From Acidovorax sp. GW101-3H11 (GTDB lineage Bacteria > Pseudomonadota > Gammaproteobacteria > Burkholderiales > Burkholderiaceae_C), in contig NZ_LUKZ01000002.1 in assembly GCF_001633105.1 (NCBI RefSeq), positions 91,586 through 155,585 on the forward strand: a stretch of 64,000 nt of DNA. The letters are read 5' to 3'. Numbering within the stretch: the first letter of the stretch is position 1; every line of letters begins with the position of its first letter. The notes under the pieces are model-generated. The model had not been told where the DNA came from, ran no database searches, and worked only from the letters and a program-made list of their open reading frames with translations. Made by a program: the position numbers and the translations under genes. Positions 7,504-16,143 of this stretch are shown piece after piece.

Positions 7504-8670
7504 TCAGGGCGCGCCGCTCTCGCGCAGCAGCAGGTCGGCAAAGTCGCCATTGGCCTGGGTGAGCTTGATGCGCACCGGCAGGTAGCCCAGCGCCGGGGCC
7601 ACCCACAGCTCGGCCTTCTGGTCGTAGTCCTTGCGGGGCAGGCGCTGCAGCTTGAGGGCCGGGGTGGCGCCCGAGGGCAGGTCCAGCGTTTCGGGGCCTT
7701 CGATGGTGAAGGTCCAGCGGTCGGCGCTGCGGGCGCTCACGGTGGTGAGGGTGATCTGGGTGCCGGGCACAAACCGCCCCGGGTCGGCCGCCAGCAGCGC
7801 GCCGAGCTGGATGAACACGCTCAGGCGGTCCTGCACGCCGGGGCTGGCCGGGGCCTGCGGGGTGTTGGCGCTGAAGGTGACGCGGCCCTGGGCGTAGTCG
7901 AAATGCGCGGCCTGTTCGCTGCGGGATTTGTCGGAGAACTTCTCGGGCAACAGCCCCTGGGCCGTGATGGCGCCCACGCTGCGCTGCGTGCGGGTGCCCA
8001 CCAGGAAGGCGCTGATCTCCTGCCGCGCCTCGTAGCGGTTGCCGTCGTGTTGCCACAGCAGCTCGGCACGGGCGTTGTAGGCAAACTTTTTGGCCTGCCC
8101 GCTCACGTCAAACGCGAGCCGCGTGGGCGGCGGCAGGCGGGCGGGGGGCGGTGGCTGCGGGGGCGTCTGGCCGGTGCCTGCGCCCGGCGGGGTGATGTCC
8201 ACCCCGGTGGTGGCTTCGGCCGGGGAGGCGGGGGGCGCGGCGGCAGATGCGGGGGCATCGGGGGCGGCCGCCGCTACTTCGGCGGGGGGCGCTGGTGAAT
8301 CGGTGGCAGTGTTTGGCGCTGTGTCAGTGCCCACTTCGGTGCCGGTGCCGGTGCCGGTGCCTGTGGCCATGGCTTCGGCGGGCAGTGGCGGCGCAGCGGG
8401 TGTTGCGGCGGGGGAGGGGGCAGGCGTGGTGCGGGCCGGTGTTTTTTTGCGGGCGGCGGGTTGCGGCGCCGCGGCTGGGGCGGCCTTGGCTGCTGGTGCT
8501 GTGGCCACCGTGGGCACGGCAGCGGGCGGCGGGGCGGCAACGCTGCGGGTGCTGAACACCTGGCCCGTGGGCTGCGCCGGGCTGTCCCAGGCCAGCGGCA
8601 CGCCACTCAGCACCAGCCAGTGCAGGGCAAGCACCAGGGCGGTGATGGCAACCAGCGTGCGGCGGGGCAT
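7504..8670 (-). CDS. DUF3108 domain protein with long Ala/Pro linker
   Basis: A 388-residue predicted envelope protein. It has a short N-terminal membrane anchor (LVAITALVLALHWLVLSGVPLAW), then about 140 residues of Ala/Pro/Thr-rich linker including a Gly-Thr repeat tract. The C-terminal DUF3108 domain begins near RLPPPTRLAFDVSGQAKKF. That domain is a beta-rich fold (LLWQHDGNRYEARQEISAFLVGTRTQRSVG...) whose role is unknown. The linker looks disordered and low in complexity, so its length probably varies between strains. The gene is followed on the same strand, with no clear coupling, by DUF3567. Confidence 0.8.
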   Translation of the reverse strand: MPRRTLVAITALVLALHWLVLSGVPLAWDSPAQPTGQVFSTRSVAAPPPAAVPTVATAPAAKAAPAAAPQPAARKKTPARTTPAPSPAATPAAPPLPAEAMATGTGTGTGTEVGTDTAPNTATDSPAPPAEVAAAAPDAPASAAAPPASPAEATTGVDITPPGAGTGQTPPQPPPPARLPPPTRLAFDVSGQAKKFAYNARAELLWQHDGNRYEARQEISAFLVGTRTQRSVGAITAQGLLPEKFSDKSRSEQAAHFDYAQGRVTFSANTPQAPASPGVQDRLSVFIQLGALLAADPGRFVPGTQITLTTVSARSADRWTFTIEGPETLDLPSGATPALKLQRLPRKDYDQKAELWVAPALGYLPVRIKLTQANGDFADLLLRESGAP

Positions 8671-8691
8671 GCGGTGCGGTGGCGGCGCAGG

Positions 8692-9474
8692 TCAGGCGCT
8701 GCCCGCGCCCAGATCGCGCGAGAGCTGGCCAGCGGCCGCACGCAGCGGCGCGTCAATGGCGCCGCCCCATTCGGGGTCGAAGGTGGCAATCGAGCCCAGC
8801 GTGGTGATGCCCAGCTCCAGGTGGCCGTCCGAGTCGAACACCGGTGCGCAAAAAGCCACGATGCCGGGCAACAGCGTATCGACCACGCGCGCGGCGCCGC
8901 GTTCGCGCACCTCGGCCAGCAGGGTTTTCACCTCGGCCATGGTGGCGGGCAGGTCGGTGCGGCGCATCTTCACGGCGCGCGCCAGTTCTTCCTTGATCAG
9001 CGGCGCCACCACCTCGGGCGACATGAAGGCCGCAAAACACCGCCCCGTGGCCGACGACAGCAGTGGCATCACGTCGCCCAGGCGCAGGTTGGCGGTCACG
9101 GCCTGGGGCGATTCCTCCCAGTGCACGATGGTCGGGCCATGGTTGCCCCACACCGCCAGCGCCAGCGTGTGGCCAATGGTTTCCATCAGCGCGGGCATGC
9201 GCTCGCGGGCCAGGCGCACGGCGTCCAGCCGGGCCAGCGATGCCAGCCCCAGCTTGAGGGCCGCCGGGCCCAGGTCGTAGCGCGCGGTGCGCGGGTCTTG
9301 TGTGACCAGGCCCAGGCGCTGGAAGCTCACCAGATACCGGTGCGCCTTGGCCGCGCTCATGCCGGCCGAGGCCGCCACATCCTTGAGCATCAGCGGTCCG
9401 CGCGAGCGTGTCAGCCCCTCCAGCAGGGCAAAACCCACCTCGACCGATTGAATTCCTGCACGTTCTTTGTCCAT
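8692..9474 (-). CDS. IclR family transcriptional regulator
   Basis: A 260-residue regulator with an N-terminal winged helix (residues about 8-60, QSVEVGFALLEGLTRSRGPLMLKDVAASAGMSAAKAHRYL...). A C-terminal IclR effector domain follows, including the GDVMPLLSSATGRCFAAFM stretch and RVVDTLLPGIVAFCAPVFDSDGH. An in-frame GTG 2 codons upstream is possible, but the ATG is better. It is divergent from a fumarylacetoacetate-hydrolase-type gene, so it probably controls that gene and the transport receptor after it. An imperfect inverted repeat lies in the gap. Confidence 0.88.
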   Translation of the reverse strand: MDKERAGIQSVEVGFALLEGLTRSRGPLMLKDVAASAGMSAAKAHRYLVSFQRLGLVTQDPRTARYDLGPAALKLGLASLARLDAVRLARERMPALMETIGHTLALAVWGNHGPTIVHWEESPQAVTANLRLGDVMPLLSSATGRCFAAFMSPEVVAPLIKEELARAVKMRRTDLPATMAEVKTLLAEVRERGAARVVDTLLPGIVAFCAPVFDSDGHLELGITTLGSIATFDPEWGGAIDAPLRAAAGQLSRDLGAGSA

Positions 9475-9515
9475 GTGCACTAAAATTTGCGAGTTTTGTT
9501 TAGTTAAATCAATTT

Positions 9516-9539
9516 ACCCAAGCGTAATTCGTGTTGGGT
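9516..9539. promoter_or_regulatory. Candidate operator between IclR and FAH genes
   Basis: ACCCAA and TTGGGT are separated by 12 nt in the 102-nt divergent gap, between the start codons of the IclR regulator and the FAH-family gene. The position suits an operator. The site is inferred from symmetry only. Confidence 0.35.
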
Positions 9540-9576
9540 GAAGCCTTCAACCTCTTGAGACAAAGGTCCTGCCACC

Positions 9577-10590
9577 ATGAAACTCGCTACCTACAAAGAC
9601 GGCTCGCGCGACGGCCAACTGGTTGTCGTCTCCCGCGACCTGGGCACAGCCCATTATGCGACCGGCATTGCCAGCAAGCTGCAGCAGGTGCTGGACGACT
9701 GGGGCTTCCTCTCGCCCCAGCTGCAGGACCTGTACGACCAGCTCAACAGCGGCCGCGCGCGCCACGCCTTCCCGTTCGACCCCGCCCAGTGCATGGCCCC
9801 GCTGCCCCGCGCCTACCAGTGGGCCGACGGCTCGGCCTACATCAACCACGTGGAGCTGGTGCGCAAGGCGCGCAACTCCGAAGTGCCCGAGAGCTTCTAC
9901 ACCGACCCCCTGATGTACCAGGGCGGCAGTGACGACTTCATCGGCCCCTGCGACGACGTGGTGGTGCCCAGCGAAGCCATGGGCATCGACTTCGAGGCCG
10001 AGATCGCCGTGGTCACGGGCGACGTGAAGATGGGCACCAACGCCGACCAGGCGCTGGACGGCATTCGCCTGGTGATGATTGCCAACGACGTGAGCCTGCG
10101 CAACCTGATCCCGGCCGAGCTGGCCAAGGGCTTTGGCTTCTTCCAGAGCAAACCCGCCACCGCTTTCGGCCCCGTGGCCGTCACGCTGGACGAGCTGGGC
10201 GACGCCTGGGACCATGGCCGCGTCAACCTCACCGTGCAATCGACCTGGAACGGCCGCAAGGTCGGCATGTGCGATGCGGGCCCCGAGATGACCTTCCACT
10301 TCGGCCAGCTCATCGCCCACGTGGCCAAGACGCGCAACCTGCGCGCGGGCTCCATCATCGGCAGTGGCACCGTGAGCAACAAGGGCATCACTGACGCCAA
10401 CGGCCGCACCGAATGGCCCAAGGGCTACAGCTGCATCGCCGAAAAGCGCTGCATCGAAACCATCCAGGACGGCAAGCCCAGCACCGACTTCATGAAGTTC
10501 GGCGACACCATCCGCATCGAGGTCAAAGGCAAGGACGGCGCCAGCATCTTCGGCGCCATTGACCAAGCGATTGCAGCCCCGGCTGCCTGA
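9577..10590 (+). CDS. Fumarylacetoacetate hydrolase family protein
   Basis: A 337-residue FAH-superfamily enzyme. Members cleave carbon-carbon bonds of diketo acids, or hydrate or decarboxylate ring-cleavage products, using a metal ion. The N-terminal domain (MKLATYKDGSRDGQLVVVSRDL) is followed by the catalytic domain with PLMYQGGSDDFIGPCDDVVVP, the metal-ligand pair in GIDFEAEIAVVTGDV, and the SIIGSGTVSNKG region. The Glu-x-Glu in FEAEIAVV is intact. Context (IclR upstream, Bug receptor downstream) suggests breakdown of an imported aromatic or carboxylic acid. No other pathway gene is adjacent, so the substrate stays open. Confidence 0.87.
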   Translation: MKLATYKDGSRDGQLVVVSRDLGTAHYATGIASKLQQVLDDWGFLSPQLQDLYDQLNSGRARHAFPFDPAQCMAPLPRAYQWADGSAYINHVELVRKARNSEVPESFYTDPLMYQGGSDDFIGPCDDVVVPSEAMGIDFEAEIAVVTGDVKMGTNADQALDGIRLVMIANDVSLRNLIPAELAKGFGFFQSKPATAFGPVAVTLDELGDAWDHGRVNLTVQSTWNGRKVGMCDAGPEMTFHFGQLIAHVAKTRNLRAGSIIGSGTVSNKGITDANGRTEWPKGYSCIAEKRCIETIQDGKPSTDFMKFGDTIRIEVKGKDGASIFGAIDQAIAAPAA

Positions 10591-10608
10591 GCACTCGATC
10601 GGCAAAAA

Positions 10609-10672
10609 ATTGAATAAAAAAGGCTGCTTGCGCGCGATGGATAAGCGCAAGCAGCTATCAAATCAATAGTAT
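10609..10672 (+). repeat. Dispersed ~65-bp repeat, copy B (intergenic hairpin)
   Basis: This copy contains GGCTGCTTGCGC and its complement GCGCAAGCAGCTAT around an 11-nt loop, followed by an A/T-rich tail ending TAGTATC. It lies between the FAH gene and the Bug receptor gene, where the hairpin could reduce read-through or protect the upstream mRNA. Confidence 0.75.
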
Positions 10673-10687
10673 CAAGGAGACAGCCTC

Positions 10688-11665
10688 ATGCAACGCAGAA
10701 CCCTCTTGTCCGCCCTGGCCGCCGCAGGCGCCACCACCGCCGCGCCCTGGGCCGCTGCCCAATCTGGCTGGCCCGACCAGCCCCTGCGCTGGGTCGTGCC
10801 CTACCCGGCAGGCGGCGGCACCGACGTGCTGGCCCGCACCGTGGCCGAAGCCATGCGCCAGACGCTGGGCCAGCAGATCATTGTGGACAACCGCCCCGGC
10901 GCCTCCACCAACATCGGCGGCCAGGCCGTGGCCACCGCCAAGCCCGACGGCAACACCTTCATGTCGGCCGACAACGCCATCCTGGCCTACAACGAACACC
11001 TGTTCACCAAGCTGCCGTTCAACCCCGAAAAGGACTTCAGCTACGTGGGCGGCATCAGCCGCTTCCCGCTGGCGCTGGTGGTGCACCCGTCGTTCGAAGC
11101 CAAGACGGTGAAGGAATTTCTGGACTACGTGCGCGCCAACCCCGGCAAGCTCAACTACGCATCGCCCGGCAACGGCTCGCCGCACCACCTGGCGATGGAG
11201 ATGTTCAAGCACCGCACCAAGAGCTTCATCACCCACATCCCCTACCGCGGCGCCGCGCCCGCGCTGCAGGACGTGATGGGCGGCCAGGTGCCCTGCATGT
11301 TCCTGGACCTGGCCGCCGGCCTGCCCGTGATCACCTCGGGCAAGGTGCGCGCCCTGGCCATCGGCTCGGCCAAGCGCGTGGCCGCGTTGCCGGACGTACC
11401 CACCCTGGCCGAAGCCGGTGTGCCCAACACCGAGGTGTTCGCGTTCCAGGGCATCCTGGCGCCCGCAGGTCTGCCCGCCGCGATCACCACGCGTTTGAAT
11501 GCCGAGCTGAACAAGGCCCTGCTGAACCCTGCCGTGGTCAAGCGCATGACCGACTTCGGCATGGAAGCATTGCCCGGCACGCCCGAGCAGTTCCGCGCCA
11601 TGGCGCGGGCGGAGTCCAAGCGCTGGGGCGAGATCATCAAGGCGGCAGGCGTGAAGCTGGACTGA
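10688..11665 (+). CDS. Bug-type tripartite tricarboxylate transporter substrate-binding protein
   Basis: A 325-residue periplasmic receptor with an N-terminal export signal (RRTLLSALAAAGATTAAPWAAAQ). The body is typical of the Bug/TctC family: WPDQPLRWVVPYPAGGGTDVLARTVAEAM, DNRPGASTNIGGQAVATAKPDG, and SPGNGSPHHLAMEMF. Such proteins trap carboxylates or other small molecules for TctAB permeases or act as sensors. No permease genes are beside it, which is common for the many orphan Bug proteins in Comamonadaceae. The AAGGAGA ribosome site is at the normal distance. It probably shares a transcript with the FAH-family gene. Confidence 0.9.
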   Translation: MQRRTLLSALAAAGATTAAPWAAAQSGWPDQPLRWVVPYPAGGGTDVLARTVAEAMRQTLGQQIIVDNRPGASTNIGGQAVATAKPDGNTFMSADNAILAYNEHLFTKLPFNPEKDFSYVGGISRFPLALVVHPSFEAKTVKEFLDYVRANPGKLNYASPGNGSPHHLAMEMFKHRTKSFITHIPYRGAAPALQDVMGGQVPCMFLDLAAGLPVITSGKVRALAIGSAKRVAALPDVPTLAEAGVPNTEVFAFQGILAPAGLPAAITTRLNAELNKALLNPAVVKRMTDFGMEALPGTPEQFRAMARAESKRWGEIIKAAGVKLD

Positions 11666-11766
11666 TCCAGGTTGATGGCGCAGGCCTGGCTCGCTGCCGG
11701 GCCTTGCAATGTCAACGACGGCAGTTGGTGGGGCCAGGCATCCGAGGCCTTGGCCACACGTCATTC

Positions 11767-12321
11767 CTACCTGTTCACAGTCGCTTCCACCTGTGCTTCC
11801 GCGTCTGGGTCCAATGGCATGCCGGAACCGGCGAATGGACGGGTGAAGGGCGTGCCGTTGAAGGTGTGGGTGCAGCATCGGCACAGTGGTACCAAGCTGG
11901 ACGGGCCGACCAGCGGATCGACCTGCTGCAGTGTCCCCGCCTCATCCACATACAAACCGTTGTAGAAACTGGACTCGCCGATCAACACATAGCGCCGTCG
12001 CTCATGCGGTTGTCGCGCCACCAGCCAAAAAATCGGGTCGGGGCGGTCCAGCCGCGCTACGGCTTCGCTAAACACGTCGTCCCAGCGAGTGCCGACCTTC
12101 GATATCAGGAACCGGAATAGTGGGGTGTAGTCGAGCCCCAGCTTGCGCCGCCCGTGCATGGGGCTGCGAGCCGTCTCATCGGTCTTAGTGGTTCACGTAT
12201 TCCGGTCATCGCTGAAGTCGCCACCCTGGCCATGGTGCACGCGGTGTGCGGTGGTGTTCACCTTGCGGTATAGCGGCTCCTTCTTGCGCGGCCGCCTGTG
12301 GGTTCTCTCGTCGGGGTTCAT
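11767..12321 (-). pseudogene. Conserved hypothetical gene interrupted by one in-frame TGA
   Basis: Two reading frames, 12321-12193 and 12159-11767, lie in exactly the same frame and are separated by one TGA at 12193-12195 and 11 further sense codons. The first part (MNPDERTHRRPRKKEPLYRKVNT...HHGQGGDFSDDRNT) and the second (MHGRRKLGLDYTPLFRFLISKVG...) read like the two halves of a single uncharacterised family, which as I remember it has an LYRKVNT block followed by GLDYTPL. A CGA-to-TGA change would explain the stop. The C-terminal half alone has a usable ATG but no clear ribosome site. Possible explanations are a recent nonsense mutation, a sequencing error, or an internal restart. Confidence 0.6.
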
Positions 12322-12464
12322 CGTTGGGGGGCCTCCTCGGGTTGCCGCTGCTGGCGGCGCCGATTGTGACCTTTCCCGGCAAAACGCGGCCGTCCTTACT
12401 GTCTGGCAGGGGCGCGCACCGGGCGACTTGTTGAGGTTCACCGTTCTAAGCGGTGCCGCTCCGC

Positions 12465-12878
12465 CTACTCCGGCAGGTGGCACACCGCCTCAATGTTGTT
12501 GCCTTCCGGATCAATCACGAAGGCGCCGTAGTAGTGTGCGTGGTAGTCGGGCCGGAGGCCCGGGGCGCCGTTGCCCTTGCCGCCTGCTGCGATGGCGGCG
12601 GCATAGAACGCATCCACCTGCGCCCGGTTCTGGGCGCGCCAGGCCAGGTGGCAGCCTGTGGTGGCGGGCGGGCCGCCGTAGGGCGAGGGGCCGTCGATGA
12701 ACCACACATCGGCTTTTTTGCCGTCAGGCTCAGCAGGGTCCGGGTAGGCAAAGCCCAGCATGTTGGCGCCGTAGTTGCCTTCAAAACACAGGCTGTAGCC
12801 CAGCGGCGCAAGGGCGGCGGTGTAGAACGCCTTGGCGCGGGTGATGTCGGTGACGCGGAAGGTCATGTGGTCCAGCAT
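12465..12878 (-). CDS. VOC (glyoxalase/bleomycin-resistance) family protein
   Basis: A 137-residue single-unit VOC protein: LDHMTFRVTDITRAKAFYTAALAPLGY at the start, ATTGCHLAWRAQNRAQVDAFY in the middle, and the metal-ligand ending AFVIDPEGNNIEAVCH. The conserved His, His and Glu positions fit a metal-binding member. The reaction is unknown. I began at the ATG preceded by GGAG, not at the far upstream in-frame ATG. Gap 12322-12464 holds no gene I can support. Confidence 0.85.
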   Translation of the reverse strand: MLDHMTFRVTDITRAKAFYTAALAPLGYSLCFEGNYGANMLGFAYPDPAEPDGKKADVWFIDGPSPYGGPPATTGCHLAWRAQNRAQVDAFYAAAIAAGGKGNGAPGLRPDYHAHYYGAFVIDPEGNNIEAVCHLPE

Positions 12879-13020
12879 GGGAGGGGCTCCTGGGGTTGTT
12901 GTGTCCGGTTTTATAGCTGAAATACTGATATTAAACACAGTATTTTTCACCGGGATACAGAACCCACCGCGCCTCAGAAGCCGTCCCGCCGCTGCCTCGG
13001 ACTCAGTGGGCTGGCATCCT

Positions 13021-14043
13021 TCAGTTCCACCCTTCCAGCACCAGCTTGCCCCGCGCCTTGCCGCTCTCGATGAGCGCATGGGCCCGCTTCAGATTGGCCG
13101 CATTGATGGTTCCAAACCGCTGGTCCAGCGTGGTGCGGATCAGCCCCGCGTCCACCAGCTGCGCCACCTCGGTCAGCAGGCGGTGCTGGCCGATCATGTC
13201 GGCGGTGCCGAACAGCGCGCGGGTGAACATCAGCTCCCAGTGCAGCGACACCGACTTGCGCTTGAACCTCGTCACGTCGAGCGACACGGGGTCGTCGATC
13301 AGCGCGAACTGGCCTTGCGGCGCGATGGCCTCCACGATCTGGTCGAAGTGCGCGTCGGTCTGCGTGAGGCTCACGATGATGTCCACCGTGGGGTGGCCGA
13401 TGCGCGCCAGCTCTTGCGTCAGCGGCAGGCTGTGGTCGATGACGTGGTGGGCGCCCAGGTCGCGCACCCACTGCTGGGTTTCGGGGCGTGATGCGGTGCC
13501 GATCACCGTAAGGCTGGTCAGCCGCGCCGCCAGCTGCGTGAGGATGGAGCCCACGCCGCCGCTTGCGCCGATGATGAGCAGGGTCTTGTTCGTGGGCTGC
13601 TTGCCAGCGGCCACGCCCAGGCGGTCAAACAGCAGCTCCCACGCGGTGATGGTGGTCAGCGGCAGCGCGGCGGCCTCGGCAAAGTCCAGCGACCTCGGCG
13701 CGTGGCCCACGATGCGCTCGTCCACCAGGTGCAGCTCGCTGTTGGTGCCGGGGCGCGCGATGGAGCCCGCATACCAGACGCGGTCGCCGGGCTGGAACAG
13801 CGTCACCTCCGGCCCCACGGCGCGCACGATGCCGCTGGCGTCCCAGCCCAGCACCTTGTAGTCGGGGCCATCGCCGCTGCGCGAGCTGCTTTTGCGCACC
13901 TTGGTGTCCACGGGGTTCACCGAGACGGCATGCACCTCCACCAGCAGATCGTGGCCGGTGGCCACGGGGTCGGGTTGGGTGATGTCGAGCAGCGCTTCGG
14001 GGTGGTCGATGGGGTGGGCGGTTTGGTAGCCGATGGCTTTCAT
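13021..14043 (-). CDS. Zinc-type alcohol dehydrogenase-like protein (quinone oxidoreductase group)
   Basis: A 340-residue MDR-superfamily oxidoreductase with an N-terminal GroES-like domain (HDLLVEVHAVSVNPVDTKVR...YKVLGWDASGIVRAVG) and a Rossmann domain with a dinucleotide loop (LLIIGASGGVGSILTQLAARL). The cysteine cluster of zinc ADHs is absent, so it is probably a zinc-free NADPH-dependent quinone or enone reductase despite its usual name. The LysR gene next to it is divergent and the gap carries two symmetric sites, which suggests that LysR regulates it. Confidence 0.86.
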   Translation of the reverse strand: MKAIGYQTAHPIDHPEALLDITQPDPVATGHDLLVEVHAVSVNPVDTKVRKSSSRSGDGPDYKVLGWDASGIVRAVGPEVTLFQPGDRVWYAGSIARPGTNSELHLVDERIVGHAPRSLDFAEAAALPLTTITAWELLFDRLGVAAGKQPTNKTLLIIGASGGVGSILTQLAARLTSLTVIGTASRPETQQWVRDLGAHHVIDHSLPLTQELARIGHPTVDIIVSLTQTDAHFDQIVEAIAPQGQFALIDDPVSLDVTRFKRKSVSLHWELMFTRALFGTADMIGQHRLLTEVAQLVDAGLIRTTLDQRFGTINAANLKRAHALIESGKARGKLVLEGWN

Positions 14044-14093
14044 GGCGGGTCCTGGGTCTGAAAGGAGATGCCCCGATGATTGGCCTTGTGGAT

Positions 14094-14131
14094 CTATTTT
14101 TAAATAGGTGAAGAGTTGAATGAATATTCAA
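14094..14131. promoter_or_regulatory. Two symmetric sites in the ADH/LysR divergent gap
   Basis: CTATTTTTAAATAG (14094-14107) and TTGAAT-N4-ATTCAA (14116-14131) lie between the divergent starts at 14043 and 14172. Such AT-rich dyads are typical recognition and activation sites of LysR regulators. Their role is inferred from position and symmetry. Confidence 0.4.
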
Positions 14132-14171
14132 TCAATGTTTGAAAATAAGGCCAGTACCACCCCCAACCGCC

Positions 14172-15095
14172 ATGAAAAGCCTGCAAGACCTCGACATCTT
14201 TGTGCGCACCGTGGACAGCGGCAGCCTGTCGGCCACGGCCCGTGCGCTGGACCTCACCCCGGCGGCGGCCAGCGCGGCGCTCAAGCGGCTGGAGGCCGAG
14301 CTGGGCGTGCTGCTGTTCGTGCGCTCCACCCGCAGCCTGCGGCTCACGCCCGAGGGCGCGTTGTTTCTGGAGCACTGCCGCCCCGCGCTGGCCGCGCTGC
14401 AGCAGGTGCAGGGGCAGCTGGCCAGCGGCCGCGCGGGTGCGCTGAGCGGCACGCTGCAGCTGGCGGCGCCGTCGGACCTGGGGCGCAATGTGCTGCTGCC
14501 CTGGCTCGATGCCTTCCAGACCGAGCACCCGGGCATCACCGTGCGTTTGCAGCTGTCAGACCGCATGGCCAACGTGTACAGCGAGCCGGTGGACGCCGCC
14601 TTTCGCTATGGCAAGCCGCAGGATTCGGGCCTGGTCGCACTGCCGCTGGCGGCCGAGCACCGGCGCGTGCTGTGTGCGGCTCCGGCTTACCTGGCGGCCC
14701 ACGGCGCGCCCCCCACGCCGCATGCGCTGGTGGACCACGACTGCCTGTGCTTCATGCTGGGCGAGGATGTGCACGACCGCTGGCACTTCTGGGACGCGGC
14801 GGGCCAGGAGGCGCAGGTGCGCGTGCGCAGCCACAACGTGGCCAATGACGGCGACGCCGTGCGCCGCTGGGCCGTGCTGGGGCGCGGCATTGCCTACAAG
14901 TCGTACTTTGACGTGGCGCACGACCTGGCCGCAGGCCGCCTGGTGCCACTGTGCCCTGGCTGGACCACCGAAGCGGTCCCGCTGTTCCTCGTGGCCCCCA
15001 GCCGCAGGCAGCTCACGCCGCTGGTGCGCGCGCTGCGCGACTTCATGGCCGCGCGGCTGCAGGCGCTGCTGCTGCAGCAAGAGGGCGCCTCCTGA
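14172..15095 (+). CDS. LysR family transcriptional regulator
   Basis: A 307-residue LysR protein. The N-terminal winged helix (MKSLQDLDIFVRTVDSGSLSATARALDLTPAAASAALKRLEAELG) is followed by a periplasmic-binding-like effector domain (GTLQLAAPSDLGRNVLLPWLDAF...). The subgroup resembles regulators that act on neighbouring oxidoreductases (DPVYSEPVDAAFRYG-type strand). I started at the internal methionine because the upstream 11 codons are rich in proline and lack a good ribosome site. It is probably the local regulator of the divergent ADH-like gene. Confidence 0.87.
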   Translation: MKSLQDLDIFVRTVDSGSLSATARALDLTPAAASAALKRLEAELGVLLFVRSTRSLRLTPEGALFLEHCRPALAALQQVQGQLASGRAGALSGTLQLAAPSDLGRNVLLPWLDAFQTEHPGITVRLQLSDRMANVYSEPVDAAFRYGKPQDSGLVALPLAAEHRRVLCAAPAYLAAHGAPPTPHALVDHDCLCFMLGEDVHDRWHFWDAAGQEAQVRVRSHNVANDGDAVRRWAVLGRGIAYKSYFDVAHDLAAGRLVPLCPGWTTEAVPLFLVAPSRRQLTPLVRALRDFMAARLQALLLQQEGAS

Positions 15096-15295
15096 TCTTG
15101 GTCTTTAGCGGGCGGGGGAGGAGAGGGGCGGGGATGGGGCGCACCACCGGCCGCCAATCGGTGGTCCGGATTCAGCGAGTGCCCGGGGCGGGGCGGTTTT
15201 ACGCTCCTGCCGGAGTGGGGCGCCAAGCCATCGCTCGCCCGGCTGGTGGCGCATCTGGCGCCCGGCACTTCTCTTCAAGACCCAAAGGCATTTTC

Positions 15296-16021
15296 ATGAA
15301 TATCGTTCTTTTGCACGGCAGCTGGCACGGCGCCTGGTGCTGGCACAAAGTGGTCCCGCTGCTGCAGGCCCGGGGGCACCAGGTGCATGTGCCTGACCTG
15401 CCCGCCCATGGTCGCCACTGGCGGGTGGCGCGCGGGCGCACCACGCTCTCGGCCATGGCGGCGCATGTGTGCCGGGTGCTCGATGCGCTGGACGGCCCGG
15501 CGCTCATCGTGGCGCACAGCCGGGGCGGCATTGTGGCGTCCACGGTGGCTGAGCTGCGACATCACAAGCTGGTGGGCGTGACCTACCTGGCGGCCTACAT
15601 GCTGCGCCATGGCGAGCGGGTGACGGACTTCTTCCGCCAGGACAAGGCCTCGCTGGTGGGGCGCCACATCCATGTCAGCCGCAGCACCTTGACCGACCAC
15701 CTGGCGCCCGAGGCCTACCGCCCCGCGCTGTACGCCGATTGCTCGGACGCCGATGTGGCGCTGGCCCAGGCGCTGCTCACGCCCGAGCCCTCTCTGCCCG
15801 CGCTCACGCGGCTCAGGCTGACAACGCCGCGCTACGGCAGCGTGCCCCGGCACTACATCGAGCTGACGCAGGACCGGGCCGTGACCATCGACCTGCAGCG
15901 CAAGATGATCGCGGCCTCGCCCTGCGCCACGGTGTCGTCCATCGAGGCGAGCCACTCGGCGTATTTCTCGCAACCCCAGCGGCTGGCGGACACCGTGCAC
16001 CAGATCGCCGGTTTTCGCTGA
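15296..16021 (+). CDS. Alpha/beta hydrolase (esterase, MES/EstC-like)
   Basis: A 241-residue alpha/beta hydrolase. It opens MNIVLLHGSWHGAWCWHKVVPLLQARGHQVHVPDLP, the HG oxyanion region of the salicylate-ester/methylesterase-like group. The nucleophile elbow is HSRGGI (Ser in AHSRGG) and the catalytic histidine probably lies in EASHSAYFSQP near the C-terminus. The substrate is unknown. The 200-nt gap upstream is GC-rich with no gene visible. The in-frame extension upstream into the LysR gene is a shadow. Confidence 0.85.
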   Translation: MNIVLLHGSWHGAWCWHKVVPLLQARGHQVHVPDLPAHGRHWRVARGRTTLSAMAAHVCRVLDALDGPALIVAHSRGGIVASTVAELRHHKLVGVTYLAAYMLRHGERVTDFFRQDKASLVGRHIHVSRSTLTDHLAPEAYRPALYADCSDADVALAQALLTPEPSLPALTRLRLTTPRYGSVPRHYIELTQDRAVTIDLQRKMIAASPCATVSSIEASHSAYFSQPQRLADTVHQIAGFR

Positions 16022-16143
16022 CGGGCCCGGGATGAGCGCGGCGGCCGCAGGGCTATCGCCCACGCGACGCCGCCGGGGCGCGGGTGCGCCGCACAATGCG
16101 ACCCCCCACGGCGCATGCGCCGGCCCTGCCCAGAAAGACCCCC

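Noticed and set aside
12193..12483. 96-codon minus-strand frame taken as a separate gene
   Set aside because: Its first 54 codons read as random sequence. The last 42 codons are in frame with the following part of the broken conserved gene.
14139..14171. Earlier ATG for the LysR gene at 14139
   Set aside because: The added 11 residues (MKIRPVPPPTA) are not part of any LysR start and have no ribosome site.
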